64,000 nt of DNA from Neobacillus sp. PS3-40 (lineage in GTDB: Bacteria > Bacillota > Bacilli > Bacillales > Cytobacillaceae). The stretch covers positions 2,980,001-3,044,000 of the forward strand of contig NZ_CP133266.1 of the NCBI RefSeq assembly GCF_030915485.1, read 5' to 3'. The stretch's first letter is position 1; each line of letters opens with the position of its first letter. The position numbers and the translations under genes were made by a program. Shown piece after piece: positions 34,740 to 46,304 of this stretch. The notes beneath the pieces were generated by a model. It did no database searches. It saw only the letters and a program-made list of their open reading frames with translations, and was not told where the DNA came from.

Positions 34740-35009
34740 ATGAATGATTATCATGAGAAATTGACAAATCTTTTATTGGATAAAAATGATTATTTATCCT
34801 ATGCCCAAGCAAGAATATGGGTTGAATTGCTTTGGGATGATTTTGAAACCACCTTTGTAAGAGCGGGTGTAGAATCCCTCGGTAGTGAAACAACGGAATT
34901 AGTTGTAAAACAATGGATTGAGCAATATGGAGGACACCTCCATGAATTTGCAGGAGAGAATCTAAAGTACAAAGGATATTTTGAACAAGACAAAAATACT
35001 TTACATTAA
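34740..35009 (+). CDS. yfhJ: WVELL family protein YfhJ
   Basis: An 89-residue helical protein with the eponymous WVELLWDDFETT motif at residues about 28-39, the WVELL/YfhJ family found in sporeformers. GAGGTG precedes ATG 34740. The function is unknown. A terminator follows the stop at once. Confidence 0.82.
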   Translation: MNDYHEKLTNLLLDKNDYLSYAQARIWVELLWDDFETTFVRAGVESLGSETTELVVKQWIEQYGGHLHEFAGENLKYKGYFEQDKNTLH

Positions 35010-35047
35010 AAAAAGCGATGACATGGTTGTCACCGCTTTTGCTTTTT
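35010..35047 (+). terminator. Rho-independent terminator after yfhJ
   Basis: AAAGCG-A-TGACA pairs with TGTCA-C-CGCTTT across a TGGT loop (one mismatch), then TTGCTTTTT follows. Confidence 0.75.
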
Positions 35048-35106
35048 GCAAATGGGTAATAATAACCCCCGCTACATCGATACAACAACTACTTTTTAGC
35101 TTGTGA

Positions 35107-36087
35107 TTAACTTGGTAAGATATCCAATTTTTTGCGAAGCTTTTCTTCGCTAAATATCCACCCTGTATATGAATTGATTATTTCTAATTGGAGATCCAAA
35201 TGAACGACTGCAACAAAAGGATAGCGATTGTTGCTCCTATAGCGTAAGTCAATAAAGCGTACCTCATAAAAATCATCATATTCATCTACTTCCCATCGAT
35301 AAACAGGGGAAAAAGATAGGAACGCTGAAAGATTTTTATCCTTTTTAGCTGCTTTTAGCACAGGCGTTTCGGGTATGGGGATTCGCTTAAATTCATCTAA
35401 AATGCGAAATTGATTATTCTCTGCTCGCCCCACAAAAAATGAGTGTTCATTTGTTACTGCTATTCTCCAATGATGAAATTTCATTGTTGGTGCTATAATA
35501 ATTTGAGTTGCATCAGGTATGGCTTTTTTGACCTCCGTCCGGACTATCCCTTGGGCCTTAAATCTTATTAAATAATAGGCAAAGATTACGGCATACATCG
35601 CAAGGAAAGTATATCCAGGTATTGCTCCCACGATCCAGAGAATGATTCCAACAACGTGAATTGCGAATATAAATGGGTCAAATGTGTTGATGACTCCTAA
35701 TGCAACCCATTTAGGTGAAAAGGGTCTAAGCGCCTGGGTACCATAAGCATTAAAAATATCAACAAAGACATGGAGAAAGACAGCAAAAAATGTCCAAAGC
35801 CATAAATGCAATAAATTTGCTCCTGGATGAAATGGGTAAACTACAGCTAGAATAGCTAAAGGCCATAGAATTACTGCTGGGATCGAATGTGTGACGCCCC
35901 GGTGATTTCGAATATATACCGCATTATTCCTAAGTTTCAAAACGGTGTCTATATCAGGTATTTGTGATCCAACAATTGCGGCGATTAAGACACTACTCGC
36001 TGTGGCAGAATTTGTTGCGACCACTGGATCAAGTGTAGCAATCCCACCAAGGGCAATGCCCATTACAACATGAGTTCCTGTATCCAA
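35107..36087 (-). CDS. yfhP: Membrane-bound metal-dependent hydrolase YfhP
   Basis: A 326-residue protein of the YdjM/YfhP (DUF457) family. The N-terminal half carries conserved metal-type histidines and aspartates, MDTGTHVVMGIALGG, GSQIPDIDTVLKL, HRGVTHSIPA and FVDIFNAYGTQA, inside four or so membrane helices; the C-terminal half is a soluble beta-rich domain. The family is predicted to be a hydrolase. The TTG start at 36087 has AAGGAGG eleven bases upstream. It is divergent from mutY as in B. subtilis. Confidence 0.88.
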   Translation of the reverse strand: MDTGTHVVMGIALGGIATLDPVVATNSATASSVLIAAIVGSQIPDIDTVLKLRNNAVYIRNHRGVTHSIPAVILWPLAILAVVYPFHPGANLLHLWLWTFFAVFLHVFVDIFNAYGTQALRPFSPKWVALGVINTFDPFIFAIHVVGIILWIVGAIPGYTFLAMYAVIFAYYLIRFKAQGIVRTEVKKAIPDATQIIIAPTMKFHHWRIAVTNEHSFFVGRAENNQFRILDEFKRIPIPETPVLKAAKKDKNLSAFLSFSPVYRWEVDEYDDFYEVRFIDLRYRSNNRYPFVAVVHLDLQLEIINSYTGWIFSEEKLRKKLDILPS

Positions 36088-36327
36088 AAGGAAAGGGCCT
36101 CCTTAAATAGATTTGGTTAATAAACCTTGCCTTGAGCTGAAAACACTTCTTTTTGAAAGTTTCTGCTTATGATTAAACATTAAAATTAAAAAAATTAACC
36201 TAATTCTTCAATAACTTGTCCAACATTCTTAAAAAAATGTCCTAAATACTTAAGGATCTAATAAAGGTTATACACTTTTATATTCCCACATTTCCGCATT
36301 GTTTAACAACTTGGAGGTACAAAAGTA

Positions 36328-37416
36328 ATGGAAAATGAGTTAAAAAATATCGGGAAAATCGATATTAAAGCATTTCAAGATGATCTAATTTCTTGGTTTA
36401 AAGAAGAACAACGAGATTTACCATGGCGCAAGGATCAAGATCCTTATAAAGTTTGGGTATCGGAAATCATGTTGCAACAAACACGAGTGGATACAGTGAT
36501 TCCGTATTTCAACCGTTTCATCGATTGGTTTCCAACAATTGATGATCTAGCTAAAGCGGAAGAAGAGAAAGTCCTGAAAGCTTGGGAAGGACTCGGTTAT
36601 TATTCAAGGGTTCGAAATTTACATTCGGCCGTAAAAGAGGTAAGGGAAAAGTATAAAGGGGTAGTTCCAAATACTCCAATAGAAATTGCAGAACTTAAAG
36701 GCGTCGGTCCATATACAGCAGGAGCTATCTTAAGTATTGCATATGGCATCCCAGAACCCGCTGTTGATGGAAATGTAATGAGAGTATTATCGAGGATTCT
36801 TTCTATTTGGGAGGATATAGCCAAACCCTCTTCAAGGAAAATTTTTGAAAGTGCAGTTCGCCAATTAATTTCCCAGACAGAACCTTCAGCATTTAATCAA
36901 GCTTTGATGGAGCTTGGGGCATTAATATGTACTCCTACATCCCCATCATGTTTACTCTGTCCTGTTCGTGAACATTGCCAAGCATTTTCTGAAGGAGTCC
37001 AAACAGAGCTTCCGATAAAATCAAAGAAAACCAAACAGCGCAATGTTCAGCTAATTTCTATTATTGCTACCAATGAACAAGGTAAAATTTTAATTCATAA
37101 GCGCCCTAATAAAGGACTGCTTGCAAATTTATGGGAGTTCCCAAATATTGAAATAACCCTTCCATTTCAAAATGAGAAGGAAAAAATTAAAGATCTTTTT
37201 AAGGAAACATTTGATTTGGAATTTAAACCTGAAAAAGTAATCGGTCAAATCGAGCATGTTTTTTCACATTTAATCTGGAATGTACATGTTTATAGCGGAA
37301 AAATAGTGAGAAATCCTTCTGAAAATCAGGAATGGAAATTTGTTTCTTTAGAGGAAATGGAAGACTTTGCTATCCCCGTTCCCTTTCAAAAAATGCGTCA
37401 GTTATATAAACAATAA
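36328..37416 (+). CDS. mutY: A/G-specific adenine glycosylase MutY
   Basis: A 362-residue MutY, which removes adenine opposite 8-oxoguanine. The helix-hairpin-helix [12 protein letters not shown], catalytic Glu in [13 protein letters not shown], catalytic Asp in [13 protein letters not shown] and the [4Fe-4S] cysteines C-x6-C-x2-C-x5-C ([17 protein letters not shown]) are all present. The C-terminal domain is the Nudix-like 8-oxoG recognition module, including [18 protein letters not shown] lies upstream of ATG 36328. Confidence 0.95.
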   Translation: MENELKNIGKIDIKAFQDDLISWFKEEQRDLPWRKDQDPYKVWVSEIMLQQTRVDTVIPYFNRFIDWFPTIDDLAKAEEEKVLKAWEGLGYYSRVRNLHSAVKEVREKYKGVVPNTPIEIAELKGVGPYTAGAILSIAYGIPEPAVDGNVMRVLSRILSIWEDIAKPSSRKIFESAVRQLISQTEPSAFNQALMELGALICTPTSPSCLLCPVREHCQAFSEGVQTELPIKSKKTKQRNVQLISIIATNEQGKILIHKRPNKGLLANLWEFPNIEITLPFQNEKEKIKDLFKETFDLEFKPEKVIGQIEHVFSHLIWNVHVYSGKIVRNPSENQEWKFVSLEEMEDFAIPVPFQKMRQLYKQ

Positions 37417-37445
37417 ATGAACGCCAAAATGGCGTTCATTTATTG
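37412..37445. terminator. Bidirectional terminator between mutY and yfhS
   Basis: ATAAATGAACGCCA and TGGCGTTCATTTAT are perfect inverted arms around a two- to three-base loop, overlapping the mutY stop and abutting the yfhS stop on the other strand. Confidence 0.8.
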
Positions 37446-37670
37446 TTAGTCGTAAGTTATTTCAGTACCATGATTTGAATCGGCCTCATGGCGTTTCATT
37501 CCACCACGATACTCGATTTCTTTTATGATCTCTGTATGGATAGTTAAGCCTTCGCTATTTAAGTAGGGAGCAATTTGTTGTAATGAGTGGTGAAAAAATG
37601 CCAGTTCACCGTTATTCCATTCTGATTTTGGAATCATAGATAACTCGGTCATATCACGTCCAACATACAT
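37446..37670 (-). CDS. yfhS: YfhS family small protein
   Basis: A 74-residue protein beginning MYVGRDMTELSMIPKSEW, with FHHSLQQIAPYLN and a polar C-terminal tail. It matches the short Bacillus YfhS protein in sequence character and in position, between mutY and fabL. AAGGAAG lies upstream of the ATG at 37670. The function is unknown. Confidence 0.75.
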   Translation of the reverse strand: MYVGRDMTELSMIPKSEWNNGELAFFHHSLQQIAPYLNSEGLTIHTEIIKEIEYRGGMKRHEADSNHGTEITYD

Positions 37671-37781
37671 TTTGATCTTCCTTTCAAAAGGATTCTTTTG
37701 TGTTAGTGTCCTTTTTACAATTGTCTTCTATACATGTTAAAGATAAAATAGGTAACAAACAGGGAAATAGAGAGGAATTAA

Positions 37782-38534
<753 letters not shown>

Positions 38535-38614
38535 TTTTGAAATTTTTCCCATATAAAAAATTGGGATAGCTTTCACGTAGCTTGGTTACATTAAACACGT
38601 GGAGGTGATTAAAA

Positions 38615-38911
38615 GTGGCAAACTTTAATAAACAACCTAACAAAACACAAGCTGGAACTAACATTCAAGCACAATCTGCTGCAGCTCAAGGCCAATTCGG
38701 AACTGAGTTTGCAAGTGAAACAAATGCTGCAGAGGTAAGACAACAAAATGCTCAATCAGCAGGAGCACAAACTGCTAAATCTGCTGGAGCACAAGGCCAA
38801 TTCGGAACTGAGTTTGCGAGTGAAACAAATGCTGCAGAGGTAAAGAAACAAAACCAACAAGCTGAAGCTCGTAAATCTCAAAATTCTGGCCAATTTGGAA
38901 AACAAAGCTAA
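38615..38911 (+). CDS. sspE: Gamma-type small acid-soluble spore protein
   Basis: A 98-residue gamma-SASP, an amino-acid store of the spore. Two near-identical repeats of about 27 residues contain the germination-protease site, TEFASETNAAEV, at residues about 30 and 66. Composition is dominated by Gln, Ala, Asn and Gly. GGAGGTGATT precedes the GTG start. It is expected to be transcribed by sigma-G in the forespore; I cannot assign the promoter elements confidently. Confidence 0.93.
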   Translation: MANFNKQPNKTQAGTNIQAQSAAAQGQFGTEFASETNAAEVRQQNAQSAGAQTAKSAGAQGQFGTEFASETNAAEVKKQNQQAEARKSQNSGQFGKQS

Positions 38912-38928
38912 TAGAAATATCCTTAGAT

Positions 38929-38961
38929 GGCACTCCAATACTGTTGGAGTGTCTTTTTTTT
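38929..38961 (+). terminator. Rho-independent terminator after sspE
   Basis: GGCACTCCAA, loop TACTG and TTGGAGTGTC form a ten-base-pair stem followed by eight T residues. Confidence 0.92.
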
Positions 38962-38987
38962 AGCCATTTAACAAGGAGTGCCTTTAT

Positions 38988-39124
38988 TAGCTTATAAAAA
39001 AGTTTATCTTTGTTAAGGTACTAAAGTAAGTGAGTAACATTGATAAATATTCAGCACTCAAATCGCATAAGTGCAACTAGGCAATCGCCGGCGCTATGGC
39101 TTTGGCGCTAGCCAAGTTTTCTTT
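38988..39124 (+). repeat. Family B intergenic repeat, copy B1
   Basis: The 137-base element runs from TAGCTTATAA to AAGTTTTCTTT. It shares with copy B2 (52229-52364) the segments AAAGTAAGT, TTGATAAATA, CAGCACTCAAATCGCATAAG, CAACTAGGCAATC and TTGGCGCTAGC. Near its end TGGCT and AGCCA can pair before the T-rich tail, like a weak terminator. The remainder of the 38962-39316 gap shows no gene. Confidence 0.7.
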
Positions 39125-39316
39125 AAGGTGATGAATTCTTAATGGAAAATGAAAATTTTAGCAAAGAGTGATGAAATCAATGCCTCTTTTGTTTTAAATT
39201 CTCTGTCTAAACGTTATAATAGTAGAAAATAGAAATGTACTTTGTTAACTTTTGTCGTTTAAATAAGGTTATCGATAGGTTGCAAAGCGTTCAGGCAATG
39301 AAAGTAGGGGAAAATC

Positions 39317-39847
39317 GTGGGCGTACCCATCGAAGGTGAACCGATACAAATACATAGTTATAAACATAATGGGAATATCCACCGTGTCTGGGAAGAAACA
39401 ACTGTTTTAAAAGGGACACAGAATTTGGTGATTGGTGGAAATGACCGGACACTTGTGACCGAATCGGATGGAAGAACATGGATTACCCGTGAACCAGCAA
39501 TATGCTATTTTCATGCGCAGTACTGGTTTAATATTCTTGGAATGATTCGTGAAGATGGTATTTATTATTATTGTAATATTAGTTCCCCATTCATTTTTGA
39601 CGGAGAAGCATTAAAGTATATCGATTATGATTTAGATATCAAGGTATTCCCTGATATGACATTTAATTTATTGGACGAAGATGAGTATGAACGCCATCGC
39701 CGGGAAATGAATTATCCTGAAGCAATTGATCAAATACTTAAAAGAAATGTTGATAAGCTAATTCAATGGATTCGCCAACGGAAAGGCCCTTTTTCACCTG
39801 AATTTATTGATATTTGGTATGAACGGTATTTGACTTACAGACGTTAA
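39317..39847 (+). CDS. ygaC: Nucleoside tri-/diphosphatase, DUF402 family (YgaC)
   Basis: A 176-residue DUF402 protein, the family in which Staphylococcus Ntdp was shown to hydrolyse nucleoside tri- and diphosphates. The metal-binding core is visible in [20 protein letters not shown], then [11 protein letters not shown] and [10 protein letters not shown]. The start is GTG 39317 with AGGGGA upstream. In B. subtilis the homologue YgaC precedes YgaD, as here. Confidence 0.85.
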   Translation: MGVPIEGEPIQIHSYKHNGNIHRVWEETTVLKGTQNLVIGGNDRTLVTESDGRTWITREPAICYFHAQYWFNILGMIREDGIYYYCNISSPFIFDGEALKYIDYDLDIKVFPDMTFNLLDEDEYERHRREMNYPEAIDQILKRNVDKLIQWIRQRKGPFSPEFIDIWYERYLTYRR

Positions 39848-39924
39848 TTAGTTGTTTGTAGTGAACCCCTGTTGATTTATGAATGATCAACAGGTTTTTA
39901 TTTGGGGAAGGTGGGTCAATAGCC

Positions 39925-41694
39925 TTGAGTAGTATCCGCAGGTATCTTCAATTTGTAAAACCTTATCGCTTACAAATTATCGGAACAATTATTATAGGAC
40001 TTATTAAATTTTCTATTCCTCTTATTATCCCGATGCTAATTAGGTACGTGGTAGATGATATCATTGAAAATGATGCATTAACGCAGCATGTCAAAATCAC
40101 CAAATTATTTTTTATCATGGGAACCATGTTGGTTGTTTTTGTTATTTGCAGGCCACCAATTGAATATTATCGTCAATATTTTGCACAATGGACATCAAGT
40201 AAAATCCTCTATGATATTCGCGATCAGCTATATACCCACATACAAAAACTAAGCTTTAAATATTATTCAAACACCCGTGCAGGGGAAATCATTTCCCGAA
40301 TGATCAATGATGTAGAACAAACGAAGACATTTGTTATTTCTGGATTAATGAATCTTTGGCTCGATATGGCAACGATTGTTATTGCGATTGGGTTAATGTT
40401 TTCAATGAGTAAATCTCTTACACTTATATCCGTATTGCTGTTTCCACTCTACGCTATTTCAGTAAGGTATTTCTTCGGGAACTTGCGGAGGCTCACCAGA
40501 ATTCGATCACAAGCTCTTGCGGGGGTGCAGAGTTATTTGCATGAACGTGTTCAAGGAATGTCGGTTATCAAAAGTTTTGCGATTGAAAAATATGAGCAAG
40601 GTCAATTTGATAAACATAATAAAAACTTCTTAGATAAGGCGTTACAACACACGAGCTGGAATGCTAAATCTTATGCAGCAGTCAATACGATAACAGATAT
40701 TGCCCCATTAATCGTTATTGGCTATTCAGCCTATCTGGTTATTCAGCATAACCTCTCTTTAGGTACGATGGTAGCTTTTTTCGCTTATATTGACAAGTTG
40801 TATAATCCATTGCGCAGACTTGTAAACTCTTCGACAACCATAACCCAGTCATTTGCATCAATGGATCGTATTTTCGAACTTATGGATGAAAAGTACGATA
40901 TTGTTGATGCACCACATGCCATTGAATGCAAAGAGATTTTAGGCGAAATAACATTTGAAAATGTTTCTTTTTCTTACGCAGAAGGGGAGGAATTGGTTTT
41001 AAAAGAAATTTCACTTCAGGTAAAAAAAGGGGAAACCATTGCACTTGTAGGAATGAGTGGGGGCGGTAAATCAACGTTAGTCAGCTTGATTCCGCGTTTT
41101 TATGATGTAACAGAGGGTAGAATTTTATTAGATGGTATGGATATTCGTGAATTTAAGGTTCAGTCCCTTCGAGATAAAATTGGAGTAGTGTTTCAAGATA
41201 ATATCTTATTTAGCGAGTCAGTAAAAGAGAATATCTTGCTAGGAATGCCAACTGCTTCTGACGAAGAAGTGATTTGTGCAGCAAAGGCGGCAAATGCCCA
41301 TGAATTTATCTTAAATCTTCCAGATGGATATGACACGAAAGTAGGAGAACGAGGTGTTAAGCTTTCAGGGGGGCAGAAACAGCGTATTGCCATTGCAAGG
41401 GTATTCTTGAAAAATTCACCGTTAATTATTTTAGATGAGGCAACTTCTGCACTTGATTTGGAAAGCGAACATCTTATTCAGGAATCCCTCCAAGAGCTAG
41501 CAAGGGATCGTACCACTTTTATTGTGGCTCATCGCCTATCAACCATTACCCATGCAGATCGAATTATTTTAATTGAGCATGGAAAAATTGTTGAAGTAGG
41601 AACACATGAAGAATTAATGAAGAAACAAGGGAATTATTGTAGATTATTTCAGGTTCAACAGCTTGAAACTAAAGAAACCGAAGCAGTCAATTAA
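39925..41694 (+). CDS. ygaD: ABC exporter (multidrug/lipid type) YgaD
   Basis: A 589-residue half-transporter with six membrane helices (residues about 15-300) and an ATPase domain carrying Walker [11 protein letters not shown], signature [15 protein letters not shown] and Walker [14 protein letters not shown]. It matches the YgaD/MsbA-like exporters, which work as dimers. TTG 39925 is preferred since GGGGAAGGTGGG lies about ten bases upstream and the length then matches the family; an in-frame ATG at 39883 has no site. The substrate is unknown. Confidence 0.88.
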   Translation: MSSIRRYLQFVKPYRLQIIGTIIIGLIKFSIPLIIPMLIRYVVDDIIENDALTQHVKITKLFFIMGTMLVVFVICRPPIEYYRQYFAQWTSSKILYDIRDQLYTHIQKLSFKYYSNTRAGEIISRMINDVEQTKTFVISGLMNLWLDMATIVIAIGLMFSMSKSLTLISVLLFPLYAISVRYFFGNLRRLTRIRSQALAGVQSYLHERVQGMSVIKSFAIEKYEQGQFDKHNKNFLDKALQHTSWNAKSYAAVNTITDIAPLIVIGYSAYLVIQHNLSLGTMVAFFAYIDKLYNPLRRLVNSSTTITQSFASMDRIFELMDEKYDIVDAPHAIECKEILGEITFENVSFSYAEGEELVLKEISLQVKKGETIALVGMSGGGKSTLVSLIPRFYDVTEGRILLDGMDIREFKVQSLRDKIGVVFQDNILFSESVKENILLGMPTASDEEVICAAKAANAHEFILNLPDGYDTKVGERGVKLSGGQKQRIAIARVFLKNSPLIILDEATSALDLESEHLIQESLQELARDRTTFIVAHRLSTITHADRIILIEHGKIVEVGTHEELMKKQGNYCRLFQVQQLETKETEAVN

Positions 41695-41709
41695 CTGCTT
41701 CGGTTTTTT
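41676..41709 (+). terminator. Rho-independent terminator after ygaD
   Basis: AACCGAAGCAGT and ACTGCTTCGGTT pair around CAATTA, with the ygaD stop codon in the loop, followed by TTTT. Confidence 0.92.
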
Positions 41710-41710
41710 G

Positions 41711-41810
41711 TTAGCTAATCAGAATTTATATCCATAAATTCTGCTAGCGCATAAGTGCAACTACGCCTAATCATCGCCCTTTGGGGCTCGCCAATCGGCG
41801 AGTTTTCTTT
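41711..41810 (+). repeat. Family A intergenic repeat, copy A1
   Basis: This roughly 100-base element contains two inverted repeats. AGAATTTAT/ATAAATTCT lie around ATCC, and CTCGCC/GGCGAG around AATC; the second is followed by TTTTCTTT and is terminator-like. GCATAAGTGCAACTACGCC in the middle is shared with the copies at 47946 and 52365, and in part with family B. It lies between the ygaD terminator and the convergent gltB gene. Confidence 0.75.
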
Positions 41811-41819
41811 ATATATGCA

Positions 41820-44800
41820 TCATTCTGTTGAAACCGACGGATCGGCCTGTTCTTTTGCGGGAAGGATTTGAACGAAGTTTTCTTCTAGATTAGCTAGAAG
41901 GGTTTTTAGCATCGTTGCCTCACTCACTTGCCCATCACTCACAAGCAATTCGATGTATTTGCTTAAAAGTTCACTTACGTCTTTTTTCCCTTTATCATGT
42001 AGATCTGAAACAAAAACTTTTGCTCCTTTTGCAATCCGGCGTTTAATGGCATCCTTTGTAAGTCCCATTTCTGGTTGATGTCTAATATAGATTGCGCCCC
42101 CAGTCATACCTGCACAAATCCATGGGCCAGGATCTCCCAAGACTAGACCACGACCATTCGTCATATATTCAAATGCAAAACCTTTGATATTTGCTTTTGA
42201 GCCAATGTTGCCATGCTCCGTTGCTGGAATAGCTTTTTTAACAAGGCCCCCAATGATAATATCTGCACCTGAAAGCCGAATACCTGCTCGTGCATCTGCA
42301 TTTCCTTGGGCGATAAGTAATCCTTTTTGAGCACCATAGCCAAAGCCTTTTCCAACCGAGCCATTATAGTACTTTCCATTTTTTCCTTTAGATTTAAGAA
42401 CTTGAATACTTCCACCGAATGACGTTTTTCCAACCCCATCCTGGCCTCCACCGTTCACGGTAATATGGATTCCTTCGCTATTATAAGCACCTAACCCATT
42501 TCCCGGAATAGATCCTTCTTTGTATTTTAACTGAACGGTTTGGAGATTGTGATAGGAACCGTCTAGTCTACCTCGGACCCGATGGCAAGAAACACGGCTT
42601 CCTAGTACCCTTTGATCAGATGTGATACTGACAAATTCACGGGAAGTATTCAATTCATCAACGCTCGCATCAAGATACTCTGCTCCAACTGCCATTTGCA
42701 TCTGAATAGTATCTTCTGAAATCATATGTCCCATTTGAGTAACTTTTCCCATTTCAAGTTGTGATAGCAGAGATGAGAGGTCAAGCCGCTCTGCTCCTGT
42801 TATTTGTTCAAGCAAATCAGAGCGACCAACTGCATCCTGCAGGTTTTTAATGCCTGATTCAGCAGCAAGTTCTTTTAATTCCTGACCAAATGCAGTAAAA
42901 AGGTTCATAATTCCTTGAACTGCTAAATCTAATTGTCGTGGTACAAAGCGGCGTAGGCCGTGTTCCTTTGCTTGGGCCTCAGAATCAATTTGCGTAGCAA
43001 TTCCAACATGACAGGTATCGAGATGACAGCCACGGCAAGTCGTACAACCAATGGCAATCATTGATAATGTGCCAAACCCAATTCGGTTTGCTCCAAGAAG
43101 CATAACCTTAATTATATCTGTTGCACTTTTTATTCCACCATCGGCCCAGATTTCTACCTTATGGCGAAGCCCACTCTCAATTAGAGCATTGTGGGCTGCT
43201 TTTACCCCTATTTCAACAGGCAACCCGACATGCTGAAGGGCATGAATTCTTGCGGCGCCTGTTCCACCGTCAAAACCGCTAAGTGTGATAATGTCTGCCC
43301 CAGCTTTAGCGATACCTACAGCAATTGTACCAATATTAGGCACAATAGGGACCTTAACAGCAATCCTTGCCTGATCATTAGCCGTTTTCAATTCATGGAT
43401 CATTTGCGCTAAATCTTCAATAGAGTAAATATCATGGTTATTTGATGGTGAAATCAAGTCTGAACCAATTGTTGCATTTCTGGCTTCAGCAATCTTTGCT
43501 GTCACTTTGGAGCCAGGTAAGTGGCCGCCTTCACCAGGTTTTGCACCTTGCCCAATTTTAATCTCCAGCAGATTGGAGGAGTTTAGCAACTCAGCGTTCA
43601 CTCCGAAACGTCCGGATGCAATTTGTTGTCCTCTAGTGTGCGGATATTTGCCAAGCATATCTTTAATTTCTCCGCCTTCACCATTTAAACTAATCATATT
43701 TAAGCGATTGGCACCTTCGGCATAAGCACGAAAGGCTGTTTCATTTTGGGAACCGAATGACATCGAAGAAATCACAAACGGTAGATCATGTTTACCTACA
43801 CGAATATCCACTTCTTCTGGTGATAATGGGTGTATGCTCTTTTTTAACTTTGTCAAATGGCGAATGGTTGTAGGGTTATCTAATTCCTGCCCGGTAATCT
43901 TTTCACGATAAATACTGTAATCGCCAGTTCTAGCAACATCACCAATTGATTTCCAAATACGCGGGAAAACCCTGAAAGTATTTCCGATTTTTTCTTGCTC
44001 ATTTTGATAATCCGCTGCTCTTGCTAAAGAATCTTTTTCCATTGCAGCAAAATTAAATTCAACCTCTTTTGACCCGAAAAAGTTTACGATATTTAAGGTA
44101 TCAGTGATTTCTTCATTCAAGCCAATGGCAGAGAATAATCGGCCGTAACCACGTAATTCATGGATACCTAGAGTGGATACCACTTTTTCTAGTCCTTTGG
44201 TAAGGGCATTGTACAAGTTAATAAGTGGCTGATTCGTTTCATCTGATACGGTGATGAACATATAATACGGGCTAATCAAATCTGCTCCCAATCCAAAGGT
44301 AGTCACAATATCATGAAGTGACCTCATGGCTGCAGAGCGTACGATCAAAGAACAATCCCTTCTTAGTTCTGCCTTAACCAATGCCTGATCAACTGCGGAT
44401 GTTACCAGATGCGGATCAATCCAATAAAAATTTTCTTGATTGGATTTTGCATCATCCAAAATGATAAGTGTCTTTCCAGAAGAAACTGCTTGAACGGCTT
44501 CCTCTGAAATTCTCAGAAGGGCTTCTGGGATGCTTTCATTTTTCTTAAATGTAGCTGAAATAAATGCTACTAATTTTTGTTCTTGATAATGTCGAACAAT
44601 TTGATCAAAACTTGGTTGGCCTACAAATTCTGAACAGTTGAAACCTGCCTTCCCTTCTAAGAGGAGAGGATTTGTAAGTTCTAATACTATTCCAGGGTCT
44701 TCGTTTACAAAAAGGTTTGGACGTTTACCAATAATGACACGGGTTGAAAAGTGTTCTGTTTCACGGTCACGATCAATTGCAGGATTGGTCACGACAGCAA

Positions 44801-46304
44801 CGCTCTCTTTAATAAAATCGGCAATATTTCTTCGTTCAGAATTAAGTGCTGCAAGCGGAGCATCGTGTCCAAGTGAACGAATAGGCTCGACACCTTTTTC
44901 AGCCATTTGTTCAATTAACTGGATATGATCACGTTCCCACCCAAATGATTTATATTGGCCGTTATGAATTTTATCTGGATATGTCATGGTTATTGTTTTA
45001 CTCAATATTGGCTGCTTGAGACGGTTACGAGAATTCTCCACATTTATCCTTGTTGCAAAGCGGTTAAATACTTCTTCCTGATAAAGGGAGTATTCATAAA
45101 CACCTAATTTCTCACCATGCCATTTGAATCCAACCTTCTCCCCAGGAGCTAACGATTTCGGCTCGTTTACATATTCTGTTGACGGGATGATGCCAGGTTC
45201 TGATGAAAATAGATATGAACTATCTGTTTCAAGCATCCAAAGTGGGCGAAGGCCAAGCGCATCTACACTAAAAACTGCCTCATCCCCGAATCTTGAAATA
45301 ATGCCAGCAGGCCCCTGAGCAAAATGGCCCCATGCTTCGCGAATATAGGTATATAAGTCTTGAAGATGATCTGAATATGATTTAATTTCATTTACTATTG
45401 GAGGGAACAAAATGTCCATGACTTCAAATAAAGAATAACCATTAAGGCACATTAATGTTTCCATTGTCCGACTTAAATCCTGGGAGTCACTTCCACCATT
45501 TACAAGAGGAATACCAATCATCTTTGCCTCATCACGAAGCTTAGCGATGGTATTTATTTCCCCATTATGACCTAGCACACTAAAGGGCTGCACTCTAAAA
45601 AAGCTTGATTTTGTATTTGTTGAATAACGATTGTGTCCTAGCGACATAGTGGATGCTACTAATGGATTGGCAAGATCCAGATAATAGCGGGGGAGAATAT
45701 TGCCTGCACCCATTACTTTATAAACTGCATGGTTTTGGCTTAAAGATGCTACATGGATTTCGTCATTGAGTTCAAAATCAATCAGTGTCTCAAAAATAGT
45801 TTTTGTTAGTTCTTGCCCTTTTTTATTCGAAACACAGGCGATTTGCCAAAAAACAGGGTTTTCTTGAGTAGCGATAGGACCTAGTGCAGATGGGATCGTT
45901 ACTTCGTCTGTTTCAAAAATAAGATCTAAACCATGCACCTCTAATTTTTGCATTAGTTCTATTTTAGTAGATTGGAAGTCTACATTACGGCTAATGAAGA
46001 TATGACCAACAATAAACTCGTCTTTCTCAGCAAGTTTAGGGTCTACACCTGCCATAAATAGTTTTTCTTTCCATAAATCTGTGGGAATATCAATGTGAAT
46101 TCCCACACCATCTCCCTCACCGTTTATAAATCCAGCCCGGTGGTTCATGGAAACAAGAGCGTCTATACAGTCAAAAATATTCTTTCGGGTGGGGAGCTTA
46201 CTTTTTTCAAGGCAAGCGACTATTCCGCATGAGTCATGCTCATCTTTATGGAAGTCTTTGAATAAGGAAGGGTTCCACGTTTGGTTCATAGGTTTTGGCT
46301 TCAT
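41820..46304 (-). CDS. gltB: Glutamate synthase large subunit
   Basis: A 1494-residue GltB. The class II glutaminase domain begins at Cys26 (DEHDSCGIVACLEKS) after a short propeptide; then follow the central and FMN-binding synthase domains (GGEIKDMLGKYPHTRGQQIA, LSGFDGGTGAARIHALQHVG), the [3Fe-4S] cysteines CTTCRGCHLDTC, and the C-terminal GXGXG beta-helix. It makes two glutamates from glutamine and 2-oxoglutarate. GCGGAG lies eight bases before the ATG. No gltD small subunit is near, so that partner must be elsewhere. Confidence 0.95.
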   Translation of the reverse strand: MKPKPMNQTWNPSLFKDFHKDEHDSCGIVACLEKSKLPTRKNIFDCIDALVSMNHRAGFINGEGDGVGIHIDIPTDLWKEKLFMAGVDPKLAEKDEFIVGHIFISRNVDFQSTKIELMQKLEVHGLDLIFETDEVTIPSALGPIATQENPVFWQIACVSNKKGQELTKTIFETLIDFELNDEIHVASLSQNHAVYKVMGAGNILPRYYLDLANPLVASTMSLGHNRYSTNTKSSFFRVQPFSVLGHNGEINTIAKLRDEAKMIGIPLVNGGSDSQDLSRTMETLMCLNGYSLFEVMDILFPPIVNEIKSYSDHLQDLYTYIREAWGHFAQGPAGIISRFGDEAVFSVDALGLRPLWMLETDSSYLFSSEPGIIPSTEYVNEPKSLAPGEKVGFKWHGEKLGVYEYSLYQEEVFNRFATRINVENSRNRLKQPILSKTITMTYPDKIHNGQYKSFGWERDHIQLIEQMAEKGVEPIRSLGHDAPLAALNSERRNIADFIKESVAVVTNPAIDRDRETEHFSTRVIIGKRPNLFVNEDPGIVLELTNPLLLEGKAGFNCSEFVGQPSFDQIVRHYQEQKLVAFISATFKKNESIPEALLRISEEAVQAVSSGKTLIILDDAKSNQENFYWIDPHLVTSAVDQALVKAELRRDCSLIVRSAAMRSLHDIVTTFGLGADLISPYYMFITVSDETNQPLINLYNALTKGLEKVVSTLGIHELRGYGRLFSAIGLNEEITDTLNIVNFFGSKEVEFNFAAMEKDSLARAADYQNEQEKIGNTFRVFPRIWKSIGDVARTGDYSIYREKITGQELDNPTTIRHLTKLKKSIHPLSPEEVDIRVGKHDLPFVISSMSFGSQNETAFRAYAEGANRLNMISLNGEGGEIKDMLGKYPHTRGQQIASGRFGVNAELLNSSNLLEIKIGQGAKPGEGGHLPGSKVTAKIAEARNATIGSDLISPSNNHDIYSIEDLAQMIHELKTANDQARIAVKVPIVPNIGTIAVGIAKAGADIITLSGFDGGTGAARIHALQHVGLPVEIGVKAAHNALIESGLRHKVEIWADGGIKSATDIIKVMLLGANRIGFGTLSMIAIGCTTCRGCHLDTCHVGIATQIDSEAQAKEHGLRRFVPRQLDLAVQGIMNLFTAFGQELKELAAESGIKNLQDAVGRSDLLEQITGAERLDLSSLLSQLEMGKVTQMGHMISEDTIQMQMAVGAEYLDASVDELNTSREFVSITSDQRVLGSRVSCHRVRGRLDGSYHNLQTVQLKYKEGSIPGNGLGAYNSEGIHITVNGGGQDGVGKTSFGGSIQVLKSKGKNGKYYNGSVGKGFGYGAQKGLLIAQGNADARAGIRLSGADIIIGGLVKKAIPATEHGNIGSKANIKGFAFEYMTNGRGLVLGDPGPWICAGMTGGAIYIRHQPEMGLTKDAIKRRIAKGAKVFVSDLHDKGKKDVSELLSKYIELLVSDGQVSEATMLKTLLANLEENFVQILPAKEQADPSVSTE

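Noticed and set aside
42161..45318. Several frames opposite or within gltB
   Set aside because: They are shadows of the 1494-residue glutamate synthase, whose motifs are intact throughout.
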